This document shows, piece after piece, positions 8,762 to 15,126 of a stretch of 16,472 bases of DNA. The notes below the pieces were generated by a model. That model was not told the DNA's origin, did not search any database, and saw only the letters and a list, made by a program, of their open reading frames with translations. The position numbers were made by a program, and so were the translations under genes. Source of the DNA: Nitrospira sp. (GTDB lineage Bacteria > Nitrospirota > JACRHL01); assembly GCA_026994095.1 (NCBI GenBank), contig JALWRU010000315.1, positions 1 to 16,472 of the forward strand. The letters run 5' to 3'. The stretch's first letter is position 1; each line of letters starts with the position of its first letter.

Positions 8762-10255
8762 ATGATCCCCCACCGCACCCGCCATTTTATTTCTGCCATC
8801 GGCACCGTTGTGCTGCTTGCCCTGCTGTCCAGCGCGACTACCACGCTGGCCCGCACTCCCGACGGCGTGAAGCTGCTGGAGGCCATTGAAGATGTATTCG
8901 TGCAGGTGGCCGAAGAGGTCCAGAACGGCGTCGTCAGCGTGACTCCGGTGCTGCCACCGATCACCATGACCGCGCCTCCCCTGCCGCCCGGTGGACACCG
9001 CCAGATGCCCCAGGGCCAGTTGCCGCCGGGGCACCCATCCCCTGGCCAGCCCAACGCTCCCGGGTTGCCGAACCATCCCCCGATGGACGGGCCGGGTGAC
9101 GACGGCCCCGGTAACGGCACCGGCCTGCTGCTGGACCGTAACGGCAACGTCGTCACCAATGCCCATGTGGTCGGTAACGCCACCGAGATGCGAATCCGTC
9201 TGCGGGATGGCCGCCGGTTTGTGGCGCAGGTGGTCGGCAAGGACCCTGAGACCGATATCGCAGTGCTCAAAATCGACAGCCAGGACCCGGCCAAGCTCAA
9301 TCTGCCGGTACTGCCATTGGGGGATTCAGACAAGGTCCGCCCGGGCCAGTGGGCATTGGCAGTGGGCGATCCATTTGGGCTGGACCGCACGGTAACGGTC
9401 GGGATCGTCAGCGCGGTGGGTCGTGAGGGGGTCAACCTGACCCGCTATGAAAATTTTATCCAGACCGACGCCTCGATCAATCCGGGCAACTCCGGTGGGC
9501 CGCTGTTCAACATCCACGGCGAGGTGATCGGCATCACCACCGCCATCATGAGTTACGCCCAAGGCATTGGCTTTGCCATCCCGGTCAACATGATGCGGCA
9601 GGTGGTGGACCAGTTGATCGCCAGCGGTCATGTGGACCGGGGCTGGCTGGGAATCGGTATTCAGGAGGTGGGCGAAGAGTTGGCCGCCTCCTTTGGCGTC
9701 GATGAAGGCTCCGGCGTGTTGATCAACGAGGTCTTCGCCGACCAGCCTGCCGCCATGAGCGGACTGCGGCCGGGTGACATCATCCTGTCGGTCAACGGCA
9801 CGCCGGTGGCGTCTCCCAATACGCTGGCGCGGGTGATTGCGACCTTGCCGCCCGACAGTGACGCCAATATGGTCTACCTGCGCGATGGCAAACGTCGCAA
9901 AGTGAAAACCACGCTGGCCCGGCGGGACCCGGGCAGCAGCCGCAGTGCTGCCCCCACAGCGGCCGTTCCGCCGTTGGCATCCCTGGGGCTCGACCTGCAA
10001 GAGTTGACTGCTGAACTGGCCGAAAAGCTGGAGGTTTCGCCCGGTGGTCTGATCGTCGCTCAGGTGAACCCCAACGGCCTGGCAGCCCGCAAAAGCATTC
10101 GCCCCGGCGACGTGATTCGCGAGGTCAATCGCTCGCCCATCACCAGTCTGGATGAATTAAACAGCGCCATTGCCCAGGCGGACGACGGCAAGCTGTTGTT
10201 GCGAATCACCCGGCAGGAGATGGGCCGCTACGTGGTGCTGCCCCTCTCCCCCTAG
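8762..10255 (+). CDS. Periplasmic DegQ/DegP-like serine protease with two PDZ domains
   Basis: 497-residue HtrA-family protease/chaperone for envelope protein quality control. Signal peptide in residues 1 to about 30 (hydrophobic run, then TTTLA). The trypsin-like domain has the full triad: His135 (VTNAHVVG), Asp165 (DPETDIAVLKI) and Ser244 (NPGNSGGPLF). Two PDZ domains follow, about 275-365 and 410-497, with carboxylate-loop-like GWLGIGIQ and SLGLDLQ segments. Between the first strand and the catalytic His lies an insert rich in Pro, Gly, His and Met (about 64-112), at the place of the LA loop in DegP/DegQ. The start at 8762 rather than 8603 follows from the ribosome site and signal peptide. 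It is single-gene, divergent from the PP-loop gene and convergent with the next. DegQ versus DegP cannot be decided here. Confidence 0.92.
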   Translation: MIPHRTRHFISAIGTVVLLALLSSATTTLARTPDGVKLLEAIEDVFVQVAEEVQNGVVSVTPVLPPITMTAPPLPPGGHRQMPQGQLPPGHPSPGQPNAPGLPNHPPMDGPGDDGPGNGTGLLLDRNGNVVTNAHVVGNATEMRIRLRDGRRFVAQVVGKDPETDIAVLKIDSQDPAKLNLPVLPLGDSDKVRPGQWALAVGDPFGLDRTVTVGIVSAVGREGVNLTRYENFIQTDASINPGNSGGPLFNIHGEVIGITTAIMSYAQGIGFAIPVNMMRQVVDQLIASGHVDRGWLGIGIQEVGEELAASFGVDEGSGVLINEVFADQPAAMSGLRPGDIILSVNGTPVASPNTLARVIATLPPDSDANMVYLRDGKRRKVKTTLARRDPGSSRSAAPTAAVPPLASLGLDLQELTAELAEKLEVSPGGLIVAQVNPNGLAARKSIRPGDVIREVNRSPITSLDELNSAIAQADDGKLLLRITRQEMGRYVVLPLSP

Positions 10256-10264
10256 GTTGCGGTG

Positions 10265-11197
10265 TTACTTTCCCTTGGCGTAGTTGCGATCAAAACGGGA
10301 CAGGGCCATATGGGCGGTGGCCTCCATTATCCGCGCCAGCCCGTCATACTGCTCCGACTGTATTTTGCCGCGTTTCATCTGCGCAATTTCAGCCCCCTTA
10401 TACCCTTTGCCAAAGCGGCCACGGGCATATAGCGCCCCTTTGGAGTAGGCCACCTGGTCAAACCCCGGTTGCGGGCGCGGCAACGGGTTGCGGCCAAACA
10501 GGTACAACTCGGTACCCGTGTGAATCACCGCAGATTTCTCTGTGCGTGTGGTGTTCTGCACGACCAGCAACGCGTCCAGCCCCAATGCGCGACGCAGTTC
10601 CTCAAGGCTGGCCGTCGATTTATGGTCTACAAACAGCCCTGCCGGAACATACCTAAAATCTCTGGCAGACACGGTCTTGTCAGGGTGCCGCTGCAGGTAG
10701 TGGCGCTGCTCACGAGCCGCCTTGGCGAATCGCTCCTGGCGCAGTTCAAAGGCGGTCAAGGCATGGAGCTGACGCCCGTCCTCGATCAACTCGGGCGGTG
10801 TAAGCAACGTCATACCGTGATCGGCAAACGCCTTTTTCAACCCGGGAACACCGTGCGCTGCCAGTTGCGAAGCAAAGTGGTTGCTCTCTTTGTCCAGTGT
10901 GCGGCCATTCCAGCGATGCCGTGGTCCCTCGTAGGGCAGGTCCATGGCGCTTACCTTGGCCGTACCTGAATCGACGATATAGAAGGAGATCAACCCCACC
11001 CGCTTCACTTTGATGCCGGCGGATTTCAGCTTTTTGACCCGACCGAACCCCTCCACATCAATCTTTTTTTCAAGCTTGGAGAGGTCGGCCCATTCGGCCA
11101 GGGTGTGTGGTCCCGCGAAGGCTAATGGCAGTGACGGCCCGACCAGGATCAACATCATGGCTGACAAGACCGCCGCCAGTTTGCAAAAAAACAGCAT
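10265..11197 (-). CDS. Secreted protein of unknown function (310 aa)
   Basis: I do not recognise the family. The first 28 residues form a clear signal peptide (lysine, long hydrophobic stretch, then LAFA before GPHTL), so the mature protein is likely periplasmic or secreted; there is no lipobox. The mature part looks globular, mixed alpha/beta, with a strand-rich start (VGLISFYIV), a helical charged middle and a second strand-rich segment (LDALLVVQNTTRTEKSAVIH, then ELYLFGRNPLPRP). It is lysine-rich near the C-terminus. The start is ATG at 11197 with AAGGA 6 nt upstream; the frame extends to a TTG at 11215 with no support. The stop lies 9 nt from the stop of the convergent protease gene. The upstream gene ends in a terminator, so this gene is probably transcribed alone, but no clear promoter fits in the short gap. 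Confidence 0.85.
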   Translation of the reverse strand: MLFFCKLAAVLSAMMLILVGPSLPLAFAGPHTLAEWADLSKLEKKIDVEGFGRVKKLKSAGIKVKRVGLISFYIVDSGTAKVSAMDLPYEGPRHRWNGRTLDKESNHFASQLAAHGVPGLKKAFADHGMTLLTPPELIEDGRQLHALTAFELRQERFAKAAREQRHYLQRHPDKTVSARDFRYVPAGLFVDHKSTASLEELRRALGLDALLVVQNTTRTEKSAVIHTGTELYLFGRNPLPRPQPGFDQVAYSKGALYARGRFGKGYKGAEIAQMKRGKIQSEQYDGLARIMEATAHMALSRFDRNYAKGK

Positions 11198-11203
11198 GAG
11201 ACA

Positions 11204-11208
11204 TCCTT
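11204..11208 (-). promoter_or_regulatory. Ribosome binding site of the unknown secreted protein
   Basis: AAGGA on the minus strand, 6 nt before ATG 11197; it decides against the upstream TTG. Confidence 0.7.
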
Positions 11209-11253
11209 TTCTCAACGGTTTTTATCGGCGCTGGCCCATCCCCTTTGGGCACA

Positions 11254-11295
11254 AAAAAAGAGATGGTGTAGCAGCTGCTACACCATCTCTTTTTT
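11254..11295. terminator. Perfect 42-bp palindromic bidirectional terminator
   Basis: Two 21-nt arms meet without spacer: six A, then GAGATGGTGTAGCAG, mirrored exactly and ending in six T. As RNA this gives a long GC/AU stem closed by a small AGCU loop, with a U-run on either strand. It sits 115 bp after the DUF5666 gene stop and 56 bp before the next gene, so its main job is ending the DUF5666 transcript. Confidence 0.9.
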
Positions 11296-11350
11296 GATCT
11301 TCGCACGGTTGGCCTGTTTTTACCAGATGCCTCCCGAGTGGTGGTTAAGC

Positions 11351-11398
11351 GTGATGTACCGGGCGAGGTGGAGGGGACACCTCCGCCCGGCACATCAC
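11351..11398. terminator. Strong hairpin in the 3' region of the DUF5666 gene
   Basis: Imperfect inverted repeat: GTGATGT/ACATCAC, then CCGGGCG/CGCCCGG, then GGTG/CACC, interrupted by single-base bulges, with a 7-nt loop. It starts 12 nt after the DUF5666 stop on the minus strand. There is no T-run after it, so it could stabilise the mRNA 3' end or act with the palindrome at 11254-11295. Confidence 0.55.
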
Positions 11399-11409
11399 GG
11401 TGGGTCGGA

Positions 11410-12954
11410 CTAGTCCTCCAACTCGTACTGCCCACCGCTGATCACGCCGGTGCTGCTGTTGTACGAACCGTTGGTCACCTGCACAGCCACCCCACCGGCG
11501 GCGACTGCTGCGAAGAAGTCGGCACGGGTGATGGTATTGCTGCTGGTGTCTTTGAAGACACTGGCACCGGTGGTATCCAGCGTCACACCCAGCACCGTCA
11601 GCAGCGGATCGGACGGAGCCGGAGAGGCATCCACCGGACCGCGCAGACGAACCTTGCTCAAGTCGGCATTACCCCGGTCACGAACCCGGGTGGCATACAG
11701 GGTGCCGGAGCTATCGCGGAAGCCGCGCACCTCCACCTGTCGGGTACCGCTCAAGCTGCCGCCCAGATAACCGTCATCGTCGCGGCTCTGCTGGGTGGCC
11801 TGCACGGTCAGACCGAACACCATGATGTCGGTATTTGCCATGATGTCGGCTGAGGAAACCGGCACCTCAAAGCGCACCCGCGGATCGCGGAAGCGGACTT
11901 TTTTGGCGGTCAGGATGCCAGAGCTGCTGTCCAGCGTGCCTTCGGCTTCGGCTTTGATGCCCAGTACCAGGTCGCCCAGCGTACCGCCAGAGAAGCGGGT
12001 GCTGGCGGTCGTGACAACCCGCTGTCCTGCGACCACGAAGTCGGCAGGAGCGATCATGGAAGTAATGCTCGACACCAACCCTTCAACCTCGGCCTTCAGG
12101 CTGGTGCTGGAGGAGGAGTTGGATGGCGAACTCAGGCCCGGTGTACGACATTCGATATCGGTCACGGTGCTTAAGCTGCTGGCACCAGAGAAGCTGCCGT
12201 CCGGGCTGGCCTTGACCTCCACCCGCTTGCCTGTGGCCAGACCGCTGCCGCAGTCACGGGGGGTCACGGAGCCTTGCAGCACCGTCAACATACCGATGGT
12301 AAACGAACTGGCGTTTTTACTGGCGACTGTGCCATTCACCTTCCAGGTGAGCAGGGCAGACTTTTTCTGGATGCGGGTAGCGCGGACCATACCGTCATTA
12401 CTGACGTAGCCGGACACCTCGACCAGATCACCAGGCACCAGACTGGCGACGCTGGTCAGATCGGCCAACACCGTATCACTGGTGGAAAGAATCTCCTGCC
12501 CCATGACCTGGAGTGGATTGATCGCGGTGACCGGCCCTTTCACGGCAGTTCGGGCGCTCACCTGAACAGCGGTACCCGCGGTGAGGCTGGCGTTGGCGTC
12601 GGTGCCGACCGACACGGTAACCACCATACCCTTGCCCAGTGGAGTCCCATCAGCGCCGGTAGCGCGCAGGGCGGATTCACTGGTGGAGACGCCATTCAAG
12701 GTAAAGGCGGTGGTGGCACCGGTCTGGAAGATCCGGTTGCCATTCACATGTACGCTGCCGAATTCCGACAAGGTGCCAAGGCTGAGGCCGTCCACGACGC
12801 CGCTACCCGGTGTGGCAGGCGTTCCGCCGCCGCTGGACGAGCCGCCGACCACGCCGCCGCAGCCGGATAGTGTGGTCGCAGCGGTCAGGGCGAAGGCAAC
12901 GCCCAGTAAACCTGCTTTGTATTTCTGATGCAGTTGCAAGATATGCTCTCCCAT
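11410..12954 (-). CDS. DUF5666-domain repeat lipoprotein
   Basis: 514-residue predicted lipoprotein. Residues 1-31 are a signal sequence ending in the lipobox LSGC, with Cys32 as the lipidation site; residue 33 is Gly, not Asp, which favours outer-membrane sorting. A Gly/Ser-rich linker follows (about 33-52). The rest is a series of beta-rich units typical of DUF5666, with recurrent patterns such as GPVTAINPLQVMG, GDLVEVSGYVSNDGMVRATR and RQVEVRGFRDSSGTLYATR: four or five OB-like repeats by eye. The function of the domain is not known to me. The ATG at 12954 has no good ribosome site; a TTG at 12939 preceded by GGAG, 8 nt away, is a credible alternative. It ends in a two-hairpin terminator region. 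It probably depends on the Lol system encoded at 14449-16384 (inference). Confidence 0.88.
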   Translation of the reverse strand: MGEHILQLHQKYKAGLLGVAFALTAATTLSGCGGVVGGSSSGGGTPATPGSGVVDGLSLGTLSEFGSVHVNGNRIFQTGATTAFTLNGVSTSESALRATGADGTPLGKGMVVTVSVGTDANASLTAGTAVQVSARTAVKGPVTAINPLQVMGQEILSTSDTVLADLTSVASLVPGDLVEVSGYVSNDGMVRATRIQKKSALLTWKVNGTVASKNASSFTIGMLTVLQGSVTPRDCGSGLATGKRVEVKASPDGSFSGASSLSTVTDIECRTPGLSSPSNSSSSTSLKAEVEGLVSSITSMIAPADFVVAGQRVVTTASTRFSGGTLGDLVLGIKAEAEGTLDSSSGILTAKKVRFRDPRVRFEVPVSSADIMANTDIMVFGLTVQATQQSRDDDGYLGGSLSGTRQVEVRGFRDSSGTLYATRVRDRGNADLSKVRLRGPVDASPAPSDPLLTVLGVTLDTTGASVFKDTSSNTITRADFFAAVAAGGVAVQVTNGSYNSSTGVISGGQYELED

Positions 12955-13196
12955 TTCAAGGGGTGGTGACTTGTTGTGAGCTGCTTGAACGACACTGACC
13001 CGGTTATCCGGGCGCGTCGTCGTCCGCTCTTGTGGGGTAGATTCCCGGCCCGGGGGAGATAGTTCAATTCGAATCGAGAAAAATCGGGAGACCCACCAGA
13101 AAACAGCCGACCTTGCCAGTGGTCATCTGGACAGACGCACACACCATTGCATCGGAGAATGCCGATCAATCAACGCTGTACAGATATCAGGCAGCG

Positions 13197-13298
13197 GCCA
13201 ACGAGAATGGTTGGCGGCCAAAGCACCCGGAGTCGGGTGACAGGATCCGCAGAGCCGGATCAGGAGGGGGCGGGCAATATGCCCGGAGCTACGCCGGG
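13197..13298. repeat. Run of five short inverted repeats
   Basis: Consecutive small hairpins: GCCAAC/GTTGGC (13197-13215), CACCCG/CGGGTG (13224-13239), GATCCG/CGGATC (13244-13261), GGGCA/TGCCC (13272-13284) and CCCGG/CCGGG (13282-13298). The stems differ in sequence, so this is not a tandem repeat but a stretch of unusual secondary-structure density. Confidence 0.6.
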
Positions 13299-13315
13299 TT
13301 GCGGCGAGCGATGCC

Positions 13316-13352
13316 GGTGGTGGCCTGCGAGGGCGGAATGCAGACCACCACC
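13316..13352 (-). terminator. Candidate terminator of the spondin-like gene
   Basis: 13-bp stem (GGTGGTGG and CCACCACC, a G-U wobble, then CTGC/GCAG) with an 11-nt loop, starting 13 nt after the spondin-like stop on the minus strand. There is no U-run, so it may end transcription only with help, or protect the mRNA end. Confidence 0.5.
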
Positions 13353-13365
13353 GACCGGACAGACC

Positions 13366-14037
13366 TTAGTTGTCGTCGCCCGTATCGATACGCGACACGG
13401 TGATGCGGGCCACCGGGTTGCGCCAGTCACGGTGGCTGGCGTCCAGATCGCCCACCCCGTGAATACCACGATGTACGTGGATGTACCCTTCGCCGCCTTC
13501 AGCGCTGACCCCTTCACCACCACACTGGGGGCCAGGGATCGAGGCACATAGCTCGTCGTTCATCTCACTGCCCGCGTCCATGGCAGGCAGGGTCACCACG
13601 GTCTTGCCGTTGCCCTTGGGCAGCGCAATGGCGTGAGCCGCAATGAACGCATCATTGGTGGGGATCAGCATGGAGGCCAACCCCACGTTGTACTTCTTGC
13701 CACCTTGCAACATGACATAGGCACTCTCACCCGGGCCGATCAGACCCGGCACCGAAGCGTGCTGCATCACGGTGCCGCTGGCACCCAACTCAGCGATCAG
13801 GCCGGAGGTATCGCCGGATTCGGCCAAAGCCTCCACCGACGGGCTGGCCGGTTTTCCCGGCATAAAGAACGGTGCCGCACCACCCATCTGGGTAAATACC
13901 AACGCCGGGGTGAAGTACTGGTCGGCGGTCACGTTGGTGATCTGGACCTTATACAAATGGATGTCGTCGGCTACTGCCACACTCGGGGCTGCCATCAGCA
14001 GCAGGCCGCCCATCACCGAAAGAAGTGTACGTCGCAT
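13366..14037 (-). CDS. Exported spondin-domain protein
   Basis: 223-residue protein with a signal peptide (MRRTLLSVMG, hydrophobic core, cleavage after AVA at residue 23) and a Spondin_N-type domain over most of the mature chain. Diagnostic segments are YKVQITNVTADQYFTPAL near the start and the C-terminal GYIHVHRGIHGVGDLD followed by RDWRNPVARITV. Two cysteines (ELCASIPGPQC) could form a disulfide. In bacteria the domain is found in exported proteins whose role is mostly unknown; adhesion or envelope binding is a guess from the eukaryotic domain. The start is ATG 14037, with AAGGG 8 nt upstream; the frame extends to 14133 but the extra residues precede the signal peptide. A MITE-like element ends about 80 bp upstream. 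Confidence 0.88.
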   Translation of the reverse strand: MRRTLLSVMGGLLLMAAPSVAVADDIHLYKVQITNVTADQYFTPALVFTQMGGAAPFFMPGKPASPSVEALAESGDTSGLIAELGASGTVMQHASVPGLIGPGESAYVMLQGGKKYNVGLASMLIPTNDAFIAAHAIALPKGNGKTVVTLPAMDAGSEMNDELCASIPGPQCGGEGVSAEGGEGYIHVHRGIHGVGDLDASHRDWRNPVARITVSRIDTGDDN

Positions 14038-14045
14038 AATGATTT

Positions 14046-14050
14046 CCCTT
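14046..14050 (-). promoter_or_regulatory. Ribosome binding site of the spondin-like gene
   Basis: AAGGG on the minus strand 8 nt before ATG 14037. It fixes the start at the signal peptide. Confidence 0.65.
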
Positions 14051-14118
14051 GAGTGCCGGTAATACAGGTTGACCGGAACTGGCCCACCCGGTTCCCGGCG
14101 GTTGCTATCTCCCCCTAG

Positions 14119-14308
14119 GGCCTGTTCACACAAATGGAAATGGTGGCGATGGCGCCTGTTTTTTCATCAGACAAGGCGTGAAATGCAGTTCGTACTCGCT
14201 GTACGGACAAATTTCACAACGCAGTATGATTAAAAAACAGGCCCATCCCGTAGGGTTACACCCTTATAAAGGGTGTAACGGCGGTGTTTCCATTTGTGTT
14301 AACAGGCC
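14119..14308. mobile_element. MITE-like element, 190 bp with terminal inverted repeats
   Basis: The ends are 22-bp inverted repeats (14119-14140 and 14287-14308) beginning GGCCTGTTCACACAAATGG and matching at 21 of 22 positions. Nested inside is a second inverted pair, GCCTGTTTTTTCATCA (14154-14169) with 14227-14242, matching 15 of 16, and a perfect 11-bp-arm hairpin GTTACACCCTT/AAGGGTGTAAC (14255-14279). It carries no protein gene. This is the form of a non-autonomous miniature transposon. The left flank is CTAG, as in some IS5-family targets, but the right flank (TTGG) does not repeat it, so no target duplication is shown. The parent element is unknown. Confidence 0.7.
14255..14279. repeat. 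Perfect hairpin inside the MITE-like element
   Basis: Arms of 11 bp (GTTACACCCTT and its complement) around a 3-nt ATA loop. It lies asymmetrically, near the right end of the element. Confidence 0.8.
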
Positions 14309-14448
14309 TTGGTCCCTTACGGACTCAAAGATAACCACCGGGTTTCCGGTTTCTCTCACAGAATTATCATAAGTTGATCACGGCACCGGGCAATGCGGGC
14401 TTCGTGATTAAGACAATAGCGACGGCAGCGGGCTCACCCGGCCATGGC
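14309..14448. other. Gap between lolD and the MITE-like element
   Basis: 140 bp downstream of lolD. It contains ATCACG/CGTGAT (14377-14408, 20-nt loop) and a 5-bp hairpin ACCGG/CCGGT (14337-14350), neither followed by a T-run. A lolD terminator is therefore not clearly identified. Confidence 0.5.
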
Positions 14449-15126
14449 TTACAGCGGCGTCAGCGACCCGTCCGCCATCTGCACAGTGCGGCCACACCGC
14501 TCCGCCAACTGTTCGTTGTGGGTGACCACCAGTACGGCAGCCCCTTCGTCCTGACAAAGCTGGCGCAACAGACCAAACACCTCGTCGCCGGTGTGGCTGT
14601 CCAGATTGCCGGTAGGCTCGTCGGCCAGCACCAGTTGCGGGCAACCTACCAGTGCGCGGGCCACTGCCACCCGTTGCTGCTCGCCGCCAGACAGTTCGGC
14701 AGGACGATGGTTGATCCGGTGAGACAAGCCCACCCGGTCCAGCAGCACCCTGGCCCGCTCCATCGCACCCCGCTCCCGCCGCACCAACAGCGGCATGGCG
14801 GCGTTCTCCAGCGCGTTGAACTCTGGCAAGAGCTGGTTGAACTGAAACACAAACCCCAGACTGCGGTTACGAAAACGGGCGCGGGCCTCGGCGCTGGCAG
14901 CAAACATATCCTCGCCTAGATAGCGCACGGTACCGTTGGTGGGGGTATCCAAGGTGCCGAGGATGTTTAACAGGGTGCTTTTGCCGGTACCAGAAGCCCC
15001 CACCACCGCTACCAGTTCGCCCGCATCCACCGACAGATCCACGCGCTTTAATACATCCGTATGGCGACCGTTCAGGGTGAACGATTTTTCAATACCGGTG
15101 GCCAATAACAGCGGTGAACTACTCAT
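14449..15126 (-). CDS. lolD: Lipoprotein-releasing ABC transporter ATPase LolD
   Basis: 225-residue ATPase that powers release of outer-membrane lipoproteins from the inner membrane to LolA. All ABC motifs are present: Walker A GASGTGKST (43-51), Q-loop FVFQFNQLLPEF, signature LSGGEQQRVAVARAL, Walker B VLADEPTGNLD, and the switch His in VTHNEQLAERC. The segment NLDSHTGDEVF and the length are typical of LolD. The ATG at 15126 overlaps the permease stop by 8 bp (15119-15126) and has GGAGGGG 7 nt upstream; a GTG at 15153 would lie deeper in the permease gene and is less likely. It is the last gene of lysS-permease-lolD. Confidence 0.95.
   Translation of the reverse strand: MSSSPLLLATGIEKSFTLNGRHTDVLKRVDLSVDAGELVAVVGASGTGKSTLLNILGTLDTPTNGTVRYLGEDMFAASAEARARFRNRSLGFVFQFNQLLPEFNALENAAMPLLVRRERGAMERARVLLDRVGLSHRINHRPAELSGGEQQRVAVARALVGCPQLVLADEPTGNLDSHTGDEVFGLLRQLCQDEGAAVLVVTHNEQLAERCGRTVQMADGSLTPL

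Larger units (their letters stand above)
12955..13365. other. 411-bp noncoding gap between spondin-like and DUF5666 genes
   Basis: No convincing gene: small frames on both strands lack ribosome sites and protein-like composition. Near the spondin end it holds a cluster of hairpins (13197-13352, listed separately). Near the DUF5666 start it has a CCCGG/CCGGG hairpin (12999-13012) in the likely 5' untranslated region. The DUF5666 promoter should lie here, but no strong -35/-10 pair is visible. Confidence 0.6.

Noticed and set aside
8762..10255. MamE/MamO-like magnetosome protease
   Set aside because: Two PDZ domains and a trypsin domain are also normal for DegQ/DegP; there are no CXXCH haem motifs and no other magnetosome genes.
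12885..13403. Open frames in the gap between spondin-like and DUF5666 genes (12885-13169 minus, 13113-13403 plus)
   Set aside because: No ribosome sites, no domain-like pattern, and overlap with hairpins and flanking genes.
14038..14133. 32-residue extension of the spondin-like gene
   Set aside because: It precedes the signal peptide and runs into the promoter region and MITE-like element; the ribosome site supports 14037.
14178..14372. 64-residue frame inside and beyond the MITE-like element
   Set aside because: It spans the element's inverted repeats and runs out of its right end; no transposase motif or ribosome site.
14377..14408. Inverted repeat ATCACG/CGTGAT as lolD terminator
   Set aside because: 6-bp stem, 20-nt loop and no T-run; too weak to call.
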